A stretch of DNA of 64,000 bases from the NCBI RefSeq assembly GCF_010500835.1, contig NZ_JAAAMJ010000006.1, forward strand, positions 62,001 through 126,000, written 5' to 3'. This document shows positions 47,985 to 56,811 of the stretch, piece after piece; within the stretch, counting starts at the first letter, position 1; each line of letters begins with the position of its first letter. The position numbers and the translations under genes are program-made. Origin of the DNA: Aurantimonas aggregata (GTDB lineage Bacteria; Pseudomonadota; Alphaproteobacteria; Rhizobiales; Rhizobiaceae). The notes beneath the pieces are model-generated. The model was not told the origin of the DNA and made no database searches. It saw nothing but the letters and a program-made list of their open reading frames with translations.

Positions 47985-48014
47985 CCGCTCGCGACATTTG
48001 TTATGCGCGAGCGG
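47985..48014 (+). terminator. terminator-like hairpin after pyk
   Basis: CCGCTCGCG ... CGCGAGCGG, 9-bp stem with a 12-nt AT-rich loop. The following CTCTCTTC is weakly T-rich, so termination may be partial. Confidence 0.5.
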
Positions 48015-48031
48015 CTCTCTTCAGCGCTGCT

Positions 48032-48259
48032 TCAATTGCGATATTTTGAGAAGACAGCGCTTACCGCCGCATCCGTGGCTATCTCGCCGCGCCGGACTTC
48101 GGCCTCGGCCTCGATGAGATCGGCTTCTTCCCCCGGTGACAGTTGATAGACGGCGTCGTCGTCGCCAGTCAGGCGCAGAAGGATGCGCGCGTACTCATCC
48201 TGCAGTTCAGCAGGCAGGGTCCGGACTCGCTCCAGGGCTTGTTCCAGCAATGCTGTCAT
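48032..48259 (-). CDS. orphan antitoxin-like protein
   Basis: 75-aa acidic protein resembling type II antitoxins that pair with RelE/ParE toxins: an N-terminal helix (MTALLEQALERVRTLPAELQ) and the acidic end (LSPGEEADLIEAEAEVRRGE). I found no toxin in the 71 bp between it and pyk, nor on the other side, so it is alone. A palindrome CTGT-GATTT-ACAG at 48273-48285 upstream may be its operator. The family is inferred only from pattern. Confidence 0.55.
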   Translation of the reverse strand: MTALLEQALERVRTLPAELQDEYARILLRLTGDDDAVYQLSPGEEADLIEAEAEVRRGEIATDAAVSAVFSKYRN

Positions 48260-48272
48260 GACGCCGTTATCC

Positions 48273-48285
48273 CTGTGATTTACAG
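48273..48285. promoter_or_regulatory. palindromic operator candidate
   Basis: CTGTGATTTACAG is a 13-bp inverted repeat with a 5-bp spacer, 14 bp upstream of the antitoxin-like start. Type II antitoxins often bind such sites, but this one is short. Confidence 0.3.
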
Positions 48286-48317
48286 CAAATAAAGTGCTCG
48301 CTCGCCTGCCGCCGAGC

Positions 48318-49061
48318 TCAGAGCAGCGGGCCGACCAGTTCATCGGACAACCGCCCGGCGGCGTCCTGCGCCGATTTGAGCGACGGATAGACGCTGAGCA
48401 CCTGCATGTAGGCCTCGAGCGCCTTGTCCTTGTGGCCGGTCCGCTCGAGGATCGTGGCAAGGCCCATGAGGGCGCCCCAGTGGCGCGGCTCGCGGAGCAG
48501 CGTCTGCTCGATGTCGGCGAGCGACTTGCCCCAGTCATCGGTGGTGAAGCTCAGCGTCGCGCGGCGATTCCATGCCTCGGCATAATCGGGCGCGAGCACC
48601 AGCGCCTGGTCGAGCAGGTCGCGCGCCGCGGCACTGTCTTCCTCGGACATCGCCTTGGCGGCACGCAGCATCAGGAGATCGATCGTGGCGCTGCCGCTGC
48701 GTCGCCATTGCCGCTCGATCCGCGAGGCGATCAGGCGCGCCTTGCCCTCGTCGGGTTCCTTGCGCAGTTCGGCGAACAGCCCGTCGATGGTCCGCTCCGG
48801 CGTCGCCGGGTCGTCGTCGGTCACGGCGGCTTCCTGCGCGTCCCCGTCGGGAAGCGGCTCGCTGCCGAAGGCGTCGGGTGATTCTTCGAGGTCCTCGTCC
48901 GGTGCCGGCAGGACCATCGGCGGGTCCTCGGGGCCCGGCGCCATATCCGGCGACGCCTCGGGCAAGGCCGCCGGCGGCTCGACGCCCTGCGCGAGGGCAG
49001 GGGAGACTGCCGAAGACGCGAGGATGAGGCTGAGGGCGGTAGAAATCAGAACGGCGCGCAT
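48318..49061 (-). CDS. TPR-repeat periplasmic protein
   Basis: 247 aa. N-terminal signal sequence (STALSLILASSAVSPALAQG), a Pro/Glu/Asp-rich linker (about 27-75), then tetratricopeptide-like repeats (about 85-240: DLLDQALVLAPDYAEAWNRR, LADIEQTLLREPRHWGALMG, KALEAYMQVLSVYPSLKSAQ). Scaffold for periplasmic protein assembly is the likely general role. Its stop lies near the start of the antitoxin-like gene; no operon partner is clear. Confidence 0.82.
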   Translation of the reverse strand: MRAVLISTALSLILASSAVSPALAQGVEPPAALPEASPDMAPGPEDPPMVLPAPDEDLEESPDAFGSEPLPDGDAQEAAVTDDDPATPERTIDGLFAELRKEPDEGKARLIASRIERQWRRSGSATIDLLMLRAAKAMSEEDSAAARDLLDQALVLAPDYAEAWNRRATLSFTTDDWGKSLADIEQTLLREPRHWGALMGLATILERTGHKDKALEAYMQVLSVYPSLKSAQDAAGRLSDELVGPLL

Positions 49062-49141
49062 GGGAAGAACCTACGTCTCCCGTGCGCGCCGTCAAACTGA
49101 AATATCGGTGAGCGGCCTGCCCGAAGGCGGCCGGCTCGGGA

Positions 49142-49267
49142 TCAGCCCTGGCGGGCCTTGAAGCGCGGGGCTTCCTTGTTGATGATATAGACGCGGCCCT
49201 TGCGGCGAACCAAGCGGTTGGCGCGGTGGCGGGTCTTCAGTGCCTTGAGCGAATTCTTGATCTTCAT
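49142..49267 (-). CDS. rpmJ: 50S ribosomal protein L36, zinc-free type
   Basis: 41-aa protein [20 protein letters not shown] continuing [21 protein letters not shown]. This is the longer (YkgO-like) L36 without the four zinc ligands, the normal form in Hyphomicrobiales. It is too short for most gene calls but the start and stop are clear. It follows purK in direction with a 177-bp gap. Confidence 0.95.
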   Translation of the reverse strand: MKIKNSLKALKTRHRANRLVRRKGRVYIINKEAPRFKARQG

Positions 49268-49444
49268 GACATCACCGGATCGTCTGAAGCGACGATCGGA
49301 TCCTTTCCGTTCCGCCGCATAGGGAAGGGGCGCGCTGGCCGAGGCCTGCTACGCAAGTGCTGCGGAGATAGCTTTGCCCGCCGGCATTGTCAACGAGTCG
49401 TGGCCGAGCCGGGCGATTGTGTCGGCCGCCGCGACCATCGCCAT

Positions 49445-50521
49445 CTATCGGCGCGCCAGACGGGTGAAATGGCCCATCTTGCGGCCCGGCCGGGCCGCCG
49501 CCTTGCCGTAGAGATGCACCACGGTCTCCGGCTCGGCGAGCAGTTCGGCGACGCGGCCGATCTCGTCGCCGATGAGATTTTCCATGACGCAGTCCGAGTG
49601 CCGGACGGGATCGCCGAGCGGCAGGCCGGCAATGGCCCGGACATGCTGGTCGAACTGCGACACGGCGCAGGCGGCTTCAGTCCAGTGGCCGGAATTGTGG
49701 ACGCGCGGCGCGATCTCGTTGACCCGCAGGCTGTCGTCGGCCAGCACGAAGAACTCGACACCGATGACGCCGACATAGCCGAGCCGCTCGGCAATGCGGG
49801 CGGCGATCGCCTTGGCGGCTTCGGCCACGCCCGGGCTCACCCGCCCCGGCACGGTCGAGCGCCGCAGGATGCCGAGACTGTGGACGTTCTCTGCCGGATC
49901 ATAGGCGATGACGGCGCCATCCGTGCCGCGCGCCGCGATCACCGAGCATTCGTAGGCAAAGGGGACCTTCTTTTCCAGGATCGACGGCACGCTGCCGAGG
50001 CTCTCGAAGGCGTCGGCATAGGGGCCGTTCGGCCGGATGATCGCCTGGCCCTTGCCGTCATAGCCGAAGCGGCGGGTCTTCAGGATGCAGTCGCCGCCGA
50101 GATCGAGCAGCGCATGGCCAAGTTCCTCGATCGAATCGACGGCCCGCCATTCGGCGGTCTCGACGTCGATGCCGTTGAGAAACGCCTTTTCCACCACGCG
50201 GTCCTGCGCGACTTCGAGCGCCTCGGCAGGCGGATAGAGCAGCGCCACGCCGATCGCCGCGCGCACCGGCTCGACGGGGACGTTCTCGAATTCGTAGGTG
50301 ACGACATCGCAGCTTTTGGCGAGCCGGCCGAGTGCGCCGACATCGTCATAGGAAGCGACAATGATCTCGCTTGCCACCTGCGCCGCCGGACAACCGGCGT
50401 CCGGGTCGAGGACGGTGAGGCGATAGCCGAGGCGAGCCGCGGCCATGGCCAGCATGCGGCCGAGCTGGCCGCCGCCGATGATGCCGATCATGCTGCCGGC
50501 GGGCAAAGGCGCGCCGTTCAT
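49445..50521 (-). CDS. purK: 5-(carboxyamino)imidazole ribonucleotide synthase
   Basis: 358-aa ATP-grasp enzyme of purine synthesis: it carboxylates AIR to N5-CAIR with ATP and bicarbonate. N-terminal [33 protein letters not shown]-grasp elements [16 protein letters not shown] and [20 protein letters not shown]-terminal [18 protein letters not shown]. Its first codons overlap the purE stop by 4 bp (ATGA), the usual purEK coupling. Confidence 0.96.
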   Translation of the reverse strand: MNGAPLPAGSMIGIIGGGQLGRMLAMAAARLGYRLTVLDPDAGCPAAQVASEIIVASYDDVGALGRLAKSCDVVTYEFENVPVEPVRAAIGVALLYPPAEALEVAQDRVVEKAFLNGIDVETAEWRAVDSIEELGHALLDLGGDCILKTRRFGYDGKGQAIIRPNGPYADAFESLGSVPSILEKKVPFAYECSVIAARGTDGAVIAYDPAENVHSLGILRRSTVPGRVSPGVAEAAKAIAARIAERLGYVGVIGVEFFVLADDSLRVNEIAPRVHNSGHWTEAACAVSQFDQHVRAIAGLPLGDPVRHSDCVMENLIGDEIGRVAELLAEPETVVHLYGKAAARPGRKMGHFTRLARR

Positions 50522-51015
50522 GCCTCGTCCCGCGGCTCGGACGCGACGGCGTCCGTCTGGGCCTGCCGCCAGGCATCGAGCCGGGCGGCGAGGGCATCGT
50601 CGGAGAGCGCCAGCACGGCGGCGGCGAGCAGGGCGGCGTTGACCGCGCCGGCCCGGCCGATCGCCAACGTCCCGACCGGAATGCCGGCCGGCATCTGCAC
50701 GATCGACAGCAGGCTGTCCTTGCCGGACAGCGCCCGGCTTTCGACCGGCACGCCGAAGACCGGCAGTGGGGTGAGGGCGGCGGTCATGCCCGGCAGATGC
50801 GCCGCGCCGCCGGCGCCGGCGATGATGACCTTGAAGCCCGCGTCGCGTGCGCCGCGGGCGAATTCGTAGAGCCGTTCCGGTGTGCGGTGCGCCGAGACGA
50901 TCCGCGCGTCGAACGCCACGCCGAGCGCGTCCAGCGTGTCGGCGGCGTTCTTCATCACGCTCCAGTCCGACTGGCTGCCCATGATGATGGCGACGGGGGT
51001 GGCGGCCTGGCTCAT
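50518..51015 (-). CDS. purE: N5-CAIR mutase
   Basis: 165 aa, typical class I PurE converting N5-CAIR to CAIR. Signature [20 protein letters not shown], then [14 protein letters not shown] (catalytic His and Arg) and [16 protein letters not shown]. It overlaps purK (4 bp) at its 3' end and the upstream YdcH-like gene (4 bp) at its 5' end, so all three are one translationally coupled unit. Confidence 0.96.
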   Translation of the reverse strand: MSQAATPVAIIMGSQSDWSVMKNAADTLDALGVAFDARIVSAHRTPERLYEFARGARDAGFKVIIAGAGGAAHLPGMTAALTPLPVFGVPVESRALSGKDSLLSIVQMPAGIPVGTLAIGRAGAVNAALLAAAVLALSDDALAARLDAWRQAQTDAVASEPRDEA

Positions 51016-51215
51016 GCGCTGATGTCCGGGATGATCTGGTCCTCGAGGTCCTGCAGGCGGTCCTTGATCGCGAGCTTCTTCTTCTTCATGCGCTGCACCT
51101 GAAGCCTGTCGCAGCCCATTGCCTCCATCGCATTCACGGCGGCGTCGAAATCCGCATGTTCCTGCCGCAGGCGCGCGACCTGGAGCCTCAGGCCCGCCTG
51201 TTCCTGATCCGCCAT
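51012..51215 (-). CDS. YdcH/DUF465 family small protein
   Basis: 67 aa, helical; DUF465 proteins are short coiled-coil pairs. Sequence [20 protein letters not shown], then a Lys-rich stretch ([13 protein letters not shown]), fits the family. ATG 51215 is preferred (AAGG 6 bp upstream); three ATGs in a row (51221, 51218, 51215) are possible. First gene of the purE-purK unit, with a 4-bp overlap into purE. Confidence 0.82.
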   Translation of the reverse strand: MADQEQAGLRLQVARLRQEHADFDAAVNAMEAMGCDRLQVQRMKKKKLAIKDRLQDLEDQIIPDISA

Positions 51216-51425
51216 CATCATCCTTTCGGAACGTCTGCTCGCCGTCGAATCGTGCCCCGGCATTGCCATTGTGCGGGCTCGGCGATGATTAACAAATGCC
51301 GCATTGAGGCGATAGCAATGGACCTGTCAGCCGTTCGACAGTGCTACCGAATTATGACACCTTCGAACGGTCGACGTCGCGGTCCCGCAGTCGGGGCCGC
51401 GGCCTCACTCACGAAGGGAGAAGCC

Positions 51426-51602
51426 ATGTCCTTGGATACCCATCTCGCGACGCTCGAACAACGCCACACGGCGCTGGATGACGAGATTTCGAGCGCCCTG
51501 GTTTTGAAGCCGGCCATGACCGACGCGGAACTTGCGGAGATGAAGCGGCGGAAGCTGAAGCTGAAGGACGAGATCGAACGTCTCCGCCAGCCCAGGAACT
51601 GA
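51426..51602 (+). CDS. YdcH/DUF465 family small protein
   Basis: 58 aa, helical, DUF465 pattern (LATLEQRHTALDDEISSALV and EMKRRKLKLKDEIERLRQ). A good AAGGGAGAAG site lies before ATG 51426. It is divergent from the other YdcH-like gene, with a 210-bp promoter region between them, and convergent with the acyl-CoA synthetase. Confidence 0.85.
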   Translation: MSLDTHLATLEQRHTALDDEISSALVLKPAMTDAELAEMKRRKLKLKDEIERLRQPRN

Positions 51603-51648
51603 GCCTTTCGCCGGGTGCGGGAACGCCCCGCGCCCGGTCGCCGACCCT

Positions 51649-53280
51649 TTATTCGAGCATCTTTCGCAGCACGTATTTCTGGATCTTGCCGGTGGATGTT
51701 CGTGGCACCTCGGCGAAGCGGATTTCCTTCGGGCACTTGAACCGCGCCAGATGCGCCCGGCAGTGTTCCATGAGCGCCTCGGCGGTCACGCTGCGGCCGG
51801 GCTTCAGTTCGACGAAGGCCAGCGGCGTCTCGCCCCATTTCTCGTCGGGCCTTGCCACCACCGCCACCGTCGCCACGTCCGGATGGAGGTACAGCGCGTT
51901 CTCCACCTCGATCGACGAGATGTTTTCGCCGCCCGAGATGATGATGTCCTTCGCCCGGTCCTTGAGCTCGACATAGCCGTCCTCGTGCATCACGCCGAGA
52001 TCGCCCGAGTGGAACCAGCCGCCGCGGAACGCCTCCGCCGAGGCGTCCGGGTTCTTCAGGTAGCCGCGCATGACAATATTGCCGCGGAACATCACCTCGC
52101 CGATCGTCTCGCCGTCGGCGGCAACCGGCGCCATCGTCGCCGGATCCATCACGGCAAGGTCTTCGAGCGCCGGATAGCGCACGCCCTGCCGCGCCGTCTG
52201 CGCGGCGCGGGCCGGTCCCTCGAGACCGTCCCATTCCGGTTTCCATTCATTGACCACCGCCGGCCCGTAGGTCTCGGTCAGCCCGTAGAGATGCGTCACC
52301 TCGAAACCGGCGTCGCGCATCCCGGCCAGCACCGCCTGCGGCGGCGGCGCGGCCGCGGTGTTGAAGGCGACGCCCTGCGCAAAGGCCCGCTTCTCGCTGT
52401 CGTCGGCGTTGATCAGCATCGACATGACGATCGGCGCGCCGCAGAGATGGGTGACGCCGTGCTCGGCGATCGCCGCGTACATCGCCTTCGCCCGCACCCA
52501 GCGCAGGCAGACATGCGTGCCGGCCTGCACCGCCAGCGTCCAGGGGAAGCACCAGCCGTTGCAGTGGAACATCGGCAGCGTCCACAGATAGACGGGGTAT
52601 CGCCCGAGCCCGGCGGCGATGACGTTGGCATAGCCCATCAGCGCCGCGCCGCGGTGGTGGTAGACGACGCCCTTCGGGTTGCCGGTCGTCCCGGACGTGT
52701 AGTTGAGCGAGATCGCATCCCATTCGTCGCCCGGCATCTGCCAGTCGTAGGCGGGGTCGCCCTCCGCCAGCAGCGCCTCGTATTCGAGACTGCCGATGAG
52801 GTCGCCCTTCTGAGCCGGGGCGTCGGCGGGAAACTCCGGATCGTCGTAGTCGATCACCAGCGGCCGGCACGCGGCCATTGCCAGCGCCTCGCGCATCACC
52901 GCGGAGAACTCCCGGTCGACGATCACTACTGTCGCCTCGGCATGGTCGAGCTGGAAGGCGACGATCGCGGCGTCCATCCGCGTGTTGATCGACAAAAGCA
53001 CGGCACCCGCCATCGGCACGCCGTGATGGGCCTCGAGCATCGCCGGCGTGTTCGAGAGCATCACCGCGACCGTCTCGCAGCGCTTGACGCCGCGGCGCTC
53101 CAGCGCCGAGGCGAGCTGCCGCGAACGGCGGTAGAAGTCCGCATAGGTCCGGCGGAGCGAACCGTGGATGATCGCGACCCGGTCTGGGTGCACCTGTGCC
53201 GCGCGCGACAGGAAGGTGAGCGGCGTCAGCGGCTGGTGGTTCGCCGGGTTGCGGTCGAGATTGTCGTCGTAAATGCCCAT
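51649..53280 (-). CDS. AMP-forming acyl-CoA synthetase (DmdB/AlkK-like)
   Basis: 543-aa adenylating enzyme joining a carboxylic acid to CoA through acyl-AMP. AMP-binding motif YTSGTTGNPKG (194-204), the second motif DGYVELKDRAKDIIISGGEN and the C-terminal catalytic lysine in STGKIQKYVLRK (K532). The overall length and PMFHCNGWCFPW suit the medium/short-chain group that includes methylmercaptopropionate-CoA ligase (DmdB). The substrate cannot be set. Single gene, downstream of the TauE/SafE gene with a 63-bp gap. Confidence 0.88.
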   Translation of the reverse strand: MGIYDDNLDRNPANHQPLTPLTFLSRAAQVHPDRVAIIHGSLRRTYADFYRRSRQLASALERRGVKRCETVAVMLSNTPAMLEAHHGVPMAGAVLLSINTRMDAAIVAFQLDHAEATVVIVDREFSAVMREALAMAACRPLVIDYDDPEFPADAPAQKGDLIGSLEYEALLAEGDPAYDWQMPGDEWDAISLNYTSGTTGNPKGVVYHHRGAALMGYANVIAAGLGRYPVYLWTLPMFHCNGWCFPWTLAVQAGTHVCLRWVRAKAMYAAIAEHGVTHLCGAPIVMSMLINADDSEKRAFAQGVAFNTAAAPPPQAVLAGMRDAGFEVTHLYGLTETYGPAVVNEWKPEWDGLEGPARAAQTARQGVRYPALEDLAVMDPATMAPVAADGETIGEVMFRGNIVMRGYLKNPDASAEAFRGGWFHSGDLGVMHEDGYVELKDRAKDIIISGGENISSIEVENALYLHPDVATVAVVARPDEKWGETPLAFVELKPGRSVTAEALMEHCRAHLARFKCPKEIRFAEVPRTSTGKIQKYVLRKMLE

Positions 53281-53343
53281 GGTTCCCCCCGATCGGCGTT
53301 CCGCCGTTGCGGGAAACCATAGAAGACCGCGAAGCGTCCGTCA

Positions 53344-54135
53344 TCACGACGCCAGGCCGACCACTCCGTCATAGACGAGCTTCGCCCCGACCGGGATCAG
53401 GACGCCATAGGTGACCCAGTAGAACGACGCCGGATCGATACGCCGCACGATCCAGACGCCGGCAAGCGTGGTCACGAGGGCGACGGGCAGCAGGACCGCC
53501 GATGTGGCAAGGTTCTCGGCGGAAAACTGCCCGAGCAGGAAATAGGCCGGCAGCTTGGCGGCGTTGACGGCGGCGAAGAACACCACCGAGGTGCTGGCAT
53601 AGACCGGCGGCGTCAGTCGCAGCGGCAGGACGTAGACCTGGTAGGGCGGCCCGCCGGCATGGCTGACGAAGCTCGCAAAGCCCGACATCGCGCCCCAGAA
53701 GCCGGCCCGCAGCCGGTTCGGCGCCCGCGCGTGCTCGTGATGGCGCGACGACAGGAACCACTGGAGGGCGAACCACAGCGACAACAGCCCGAGCAGCACG
53801 CGGAAACCGTCCGCCGGGATCAGCGCCGCGGCGAAATAGCCGAACGCGATGCCGCCGAACGCCGCCGGGAGCATCGACAGGAGCACCTTGCGGTCGAACT
53901 CGCGGCGCCAGGCGACGAGGCCGATCAGGTCGGTCGCGACGAGGATCGGCAGGAGGATGCCGGCGGCCGCGACCGGGTCGATGACGAAGGCCATGAGCGG
54001 CACGCCGAGCAGCGTGATCGAACCGCCGAAGCCGCCTTTCGACAGGCCGACGAGGATGACCGCGGGAACGGCGAAGACGTAGAAGAGCGGGTCGGTGATC
54101 AAGCGCTGGCCGGTCCGGTGACGATCGGTCGCCAT
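53344..54135 (-). CDS. TauE/SafE-family permease (TSUP)
   Basis: 263-aa inner-membrane protein with about eight hydrophobic helices and the internal repeat of TSUP transporters: the first half has VGLSKGGFGGSITLLGVPLM, the second SGFASFVSHAGGPPYQVYVL. Such proteins move sulfite, sulfoacetate or other organosulfonates, direction uncertain. ATG 54135 is chosen for the short polar N-terminus before TM1. Divergent from the ThiE-like gene. Confidence 0.87.
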   Translation of the reverse strand: MATDRHRTGQRLITDPLFYVFAVPAVILVGLSKGGFGGSITLLGVPLMAFVIDPVAAAGILLPILVATDLIGLVAWRREFDRKVLLSMLPAAFGGIAFGYFAAALIPADGFRVLLGLLSLWFALQWFLSSRHHEHARAPNRLRAGFWGAMSGFASFVSHAGGPPYQVYVLPLRLTPPVYASTSVVFFAAVNAAKLPAYFLLGQFSAENLATSAVLLPVALVTTLAGVWIVRRIDPASFYWVTYGVLIPVGAKLVYDGVVGLAS

Positions 54136-54305
54136 CCTTACGGTCGGCGCCGGGCCCCCGCAACCATGGCCGGCAGCGTGGCCGCCGTTCGCGCGCTTGT
54201 GTGCACGGCCGGTTTCGCAAGCCGCGCGGGATTTGCTAAAACCCCCGCGGGCGTCCAAGTGTCGCCACGAACCAGCCAGAACTCCCGCGAGAACGCCGTC
54301 CGCCG

Positions 54306-54959
54306 ATGAATGAAGACCTGATCCGTCCGAGGCTCGTCCTCATCACCACGCCGCTTTCCGACGCCGATGCGGAGACTGCGATGCGCGCGGCGCTCGCCGG
54401 CGGCGACGTCGCCTCCGTCATCATCGACCCCGCCGGGCGCGACGACGCTGCGTTCCAGCGCCTCGCCGAGCTGCTGGTGCCGATGATCCAGGAGGCGGGC
54501 GCCGCGGCGATCATCGTCGACGACACCCGCTGCGCCGGCCGGGTCGGCGCGGACGGCATCCACGTGACCGGCGGCGACATCGCCGCCCTGGCCGAGACGA
54601 TCGAGCGTTTCGCGCCGAAGTTGATCGTCGGCGGGTCCGGCTTCGAGACCCGCCACGAGGCGCTGGAGGCCGGCGAGAAGCTCCCCGACTATCTGTTCTT
54701 CGGCCGCCTCGGCGCCGATCTGGCCGACGAGGCGCACGAGAAGAACCTCGAGATGGCCGAATGGTGGGCCGATATCGTCGAGCTCCCCTGCATCGTGATG
54801 GCCGGCCGCAGCATCGAGAGCGTTGCCGAGGCGGCGTTGACGGGCGCGGAGTTTGTCGCGGTGTCGACGGCGGTCTTTGCCGACCCGCAGGCCGCCGGAG
54901 CCGCGGTCGCCCGCGCCAATGCCCTGTTCGACGAATATATGGAAAGCGAGGCGGCGTGA
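54306..54959 (+). CDS. ThiE-like thiamine phosphate synthase family protein
   Basis: 217-aa TIM-barrel. ThiE joins HMP-PP and THZ-P; this version belongs to the Hyphomicrobiales group lacking some classical motifs. Visible are RLVLITTP at the start, AAAIIVDDTRCAGRVGADGI then HVTGG (the usual Asp/His substrate block), KLIVGGSGFETRHEALEAGE and PCIVMAGRSIESVAEAALTG, then GAEFVAVSTAVF. Whether it truly makes thiamine phosphate is uncertain. Its stop overlaps the next gene by 1 bp (TGATG). Confidence 0.8.
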   Translation: MNEDLIRPRLVLITTPLSDADAETAMRAALAGGDVASVIIDPAGRDDAAFQRLAELLVPMIQEAGAAAIIVDDTRCAGRVGADGIHVTGGDIAALAETIERFAPKLIVGGSGFETRHEALEAGEKLPDYLFFGRLGADLADEAHEKNLEMAEWWADIVELPCIVMAGRSIESVAEAALTGAEFVAVSTAVFADPQAAGAAVARANALFDEYMESEAA

Positions 54960-55978
54960 TGCGTCTTCGCCTGCTTCGGGTGCTCGCGCCGCTGCTGGGC
55001 GGGTTGGCCGCGCTCGCCGCGGTCCCGGCGGCGGCGCAGGAGGACGACGGCAAGGTGACGATCGACGAGATGCTGCGCGGCTCGCAGGGCGAGGATCTGC
55101 CGACGCCGTCCGCGGTGCCGGAACAGGCAGCGCCCGCTGCCGCAGCGCCGGCAAGAGCCGATCTCGCCTACGGCGCCTTCCAGCGCGGCTTCTACCTCTC
55201 CGCCCTGAAGATCGCCGAGCCGCTGGCCAATCTCGGCGACCCGGCGGCGCAGACGCTGCTCGGCGAAATCTATTCGCGCGGCCTCGGCGTGCCCCAGGAT
55301 CTTGCCGCGGCAGCCAAATGGTATGAGGCCGCCGCAAATTCGGGCAGCGCCGAGGGGCAGTTCCGCTACGCGATGATGCTGCTCGACGGCACGGCCGGCA
55401 AGGAAGACCTCGCCCAGTCGCGCGACCTGATGAAGGCGGCGGCCGACCAGGGCCTGCCGCTGGCGCAGTACAATTATGCGCAGATGCTGATCGAGGCCGC
55501 GCCCACCGCCGGGTTCGACGAGGCCCGGCCGCTGTTCGAGAAAGCTGCCAATGCCGGCGTTCCGGACGCGCAATATGCGATGTCGCAGCTCTATGCCTAT
55601 GGCCGGGGCGTTGCCGCCGACGCGGCCCGTGCCCGCACATGGCTGCGGGCGGCGGCGATCAACGGCCAGGACACCGCCCAGGTCGAGTACGGGATCTGGC
55701 TGATCAACGGCAAGGGCGGGGAGGCCCGGCCGGAGGAGGGGTTCCGCTTCCTCAGACGCGCCGCCGACCTCGGCAACCCGATCGCCATCAACCGCGTCGC
55801 GCATCTCTACAAGGACGGCATCGGCACCGAGCCGGACACGGTGGAGGCTGCGAAATGGGCGGTGCTGGCCAAGCGCCTCGCCAACACCGATCCGGTCCTC
55901 GACGATTTCTTCCGCGGCCTCGACGCCGAAGCGCAGAAGTCCGCGCTTGAAGCTGCCAACCGCCTCGGCTCGGGCTGA
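54959..55978 (+). CDS. Sel1-repeat exported protein
   Basis: 339 aa. Signal peptide (LRVLAPLLGGLAALAAVPAA, cleavage after AQ) and about six Sel1-like repeats of roughly 36 residues (for example YSRGLGVPQDLAAAAKWYEA, FRYAMMLLDGTAGKEDLAQS, MSQLYAYGRGVAADAARART). Sel1 proteins act as scaffolds for protein interactions. ATG 54959 starts at the thiE stop, so coupling is likely. Periplasmic location is inferred. Confidence 0.87.
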   Translation: MRLRLLRVLAPLLGGLAALAAVPAAAQEDDGKVTIDEMLRGSQGEDLPTPSAVPEQAAPAAAAPARADLAYGAFQRGFYLSALKIAEPLANLGDPAAQTLLGEIYSRGLGVPQDLAAAAKWYEAAANSGSAEGQFRYAMMLLDGTAGKEDLAQSRDLMKAAADQGLPLAQYNYAQMLIEAAPTAGFDEARPLFEKAANAGVPDAQYAMSQLYAYGRGVAADAARARTWLRAAAINGQDTAQVEYGIWLINGKGGEARPEEGFRFLRRAADLGNPIAINRVAHLYKDGIGTEPDTVEAAKWAVLAKRLANTDPVLDDFFRGLDAEAQKSALEAANRLGSG

Positions 55979-56178
55979 GCCACGCTGCCAAGACTTGAAA
56001 GAAACGCGCGATTGTGGTCTTGAGCCGCGATCGGTGAGCTTCGCGCGCGATCTCGGCGCGCCTCGCGCAAGGCCAGCAGCAGTGCCCGGCGCCCGATTGA
56101 AGATGCCCGACGTTACGCCCAACCGATGATGCCGCGCGACCGCGACAAGGGTCGCGGCCGAACCCTTCGAGAGCTTTC

Positions 56179-56742
56179 ATGAAGATCAACGGAAACGAAA
56201 TCCGCCCCGGCAATGTGATCGAGCACAATGGCGGCCTGTGGGCTGCCATCAAGACCGCCCACGTCAAGCCGGGCAAGGGCGGCGCCTTCGCTCAAGTCGA
56301 GCTGAAGAACCTGATCGACGGCACCAAGCTCAACGAGCGGTTCCGGGCGTCGGAGACGGTCGAGCGGGTTCGCCTCGAGCAGAACGACTACCAGTTCCTC
56401 TACGCCGAGGGCGAGATGCTGGTGTTCATGGACACCGGCACCTACGAGCAGCTGGAACTCCAGAAGGATTTCGTCGGCGACCGCGCCGCCTTCCTGCAGG
56501 ACGGCATGATGGTCACCGTGGAAAGCCACGAGGAGAAGCCGATCGGCATCAAGCTGCCCGACCAGGTCGTGCTGACCATCGTCGAGGCCGATCCGGTGGT
56601 GAAGGGGCAGACCGCCGCCTCGTCCTACAAGCCGGCGGTGATGGACAACGGCATCCGGGTGATGGTCCCGCCCTTCATCGAGGCGGGCGAGAAGATCCTC
56701 GTCGATACCAACGAGATCACCTATCTGCGGCGCGCCGACTGA
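56179..56742 (+). CDS. efp: translation elongation factor P
   Basis: 187-aa factor that rescues ribosomes stalled on polyproline. The three beta-barrel domains are intact; the modified lysine of domain I is K33 in [10 protein letters not shown]. The N-terminus [20 protein letters not shown] and C-terminal [11 protein letters not shown] are canonical. A 7-bp stem-loop (CCGCGAC-AAGG-GTCGCGG, 56140-56157) ends 21 bp before the ATG. The suhB gene follows. Confidence 0.96.
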   Translation: MKINGNEIRPGNVIEHNGGLWAAIKTAHVKPGKGGAFAQVELKNLIDGTKLNERFRASETVERVRLEQNDYQFLYAEGEMLVFMDTGTYEQLELQKDFVGDRAAFLQDGMMVTVESHEEKPIGIKLPDQVVLTIVEADPVVKGQTAASSYKPAVMDNGIRVMVPPFIEAGEKILVDTNEITYLRRAD

Positions 56743-56811
56743 TCGGTCGCCGCCCGACATTCGCTTCTTCTTCCCGGGCCCCGGCCCAAACTTCCTTTCT
56801 GAAAGCATGCA

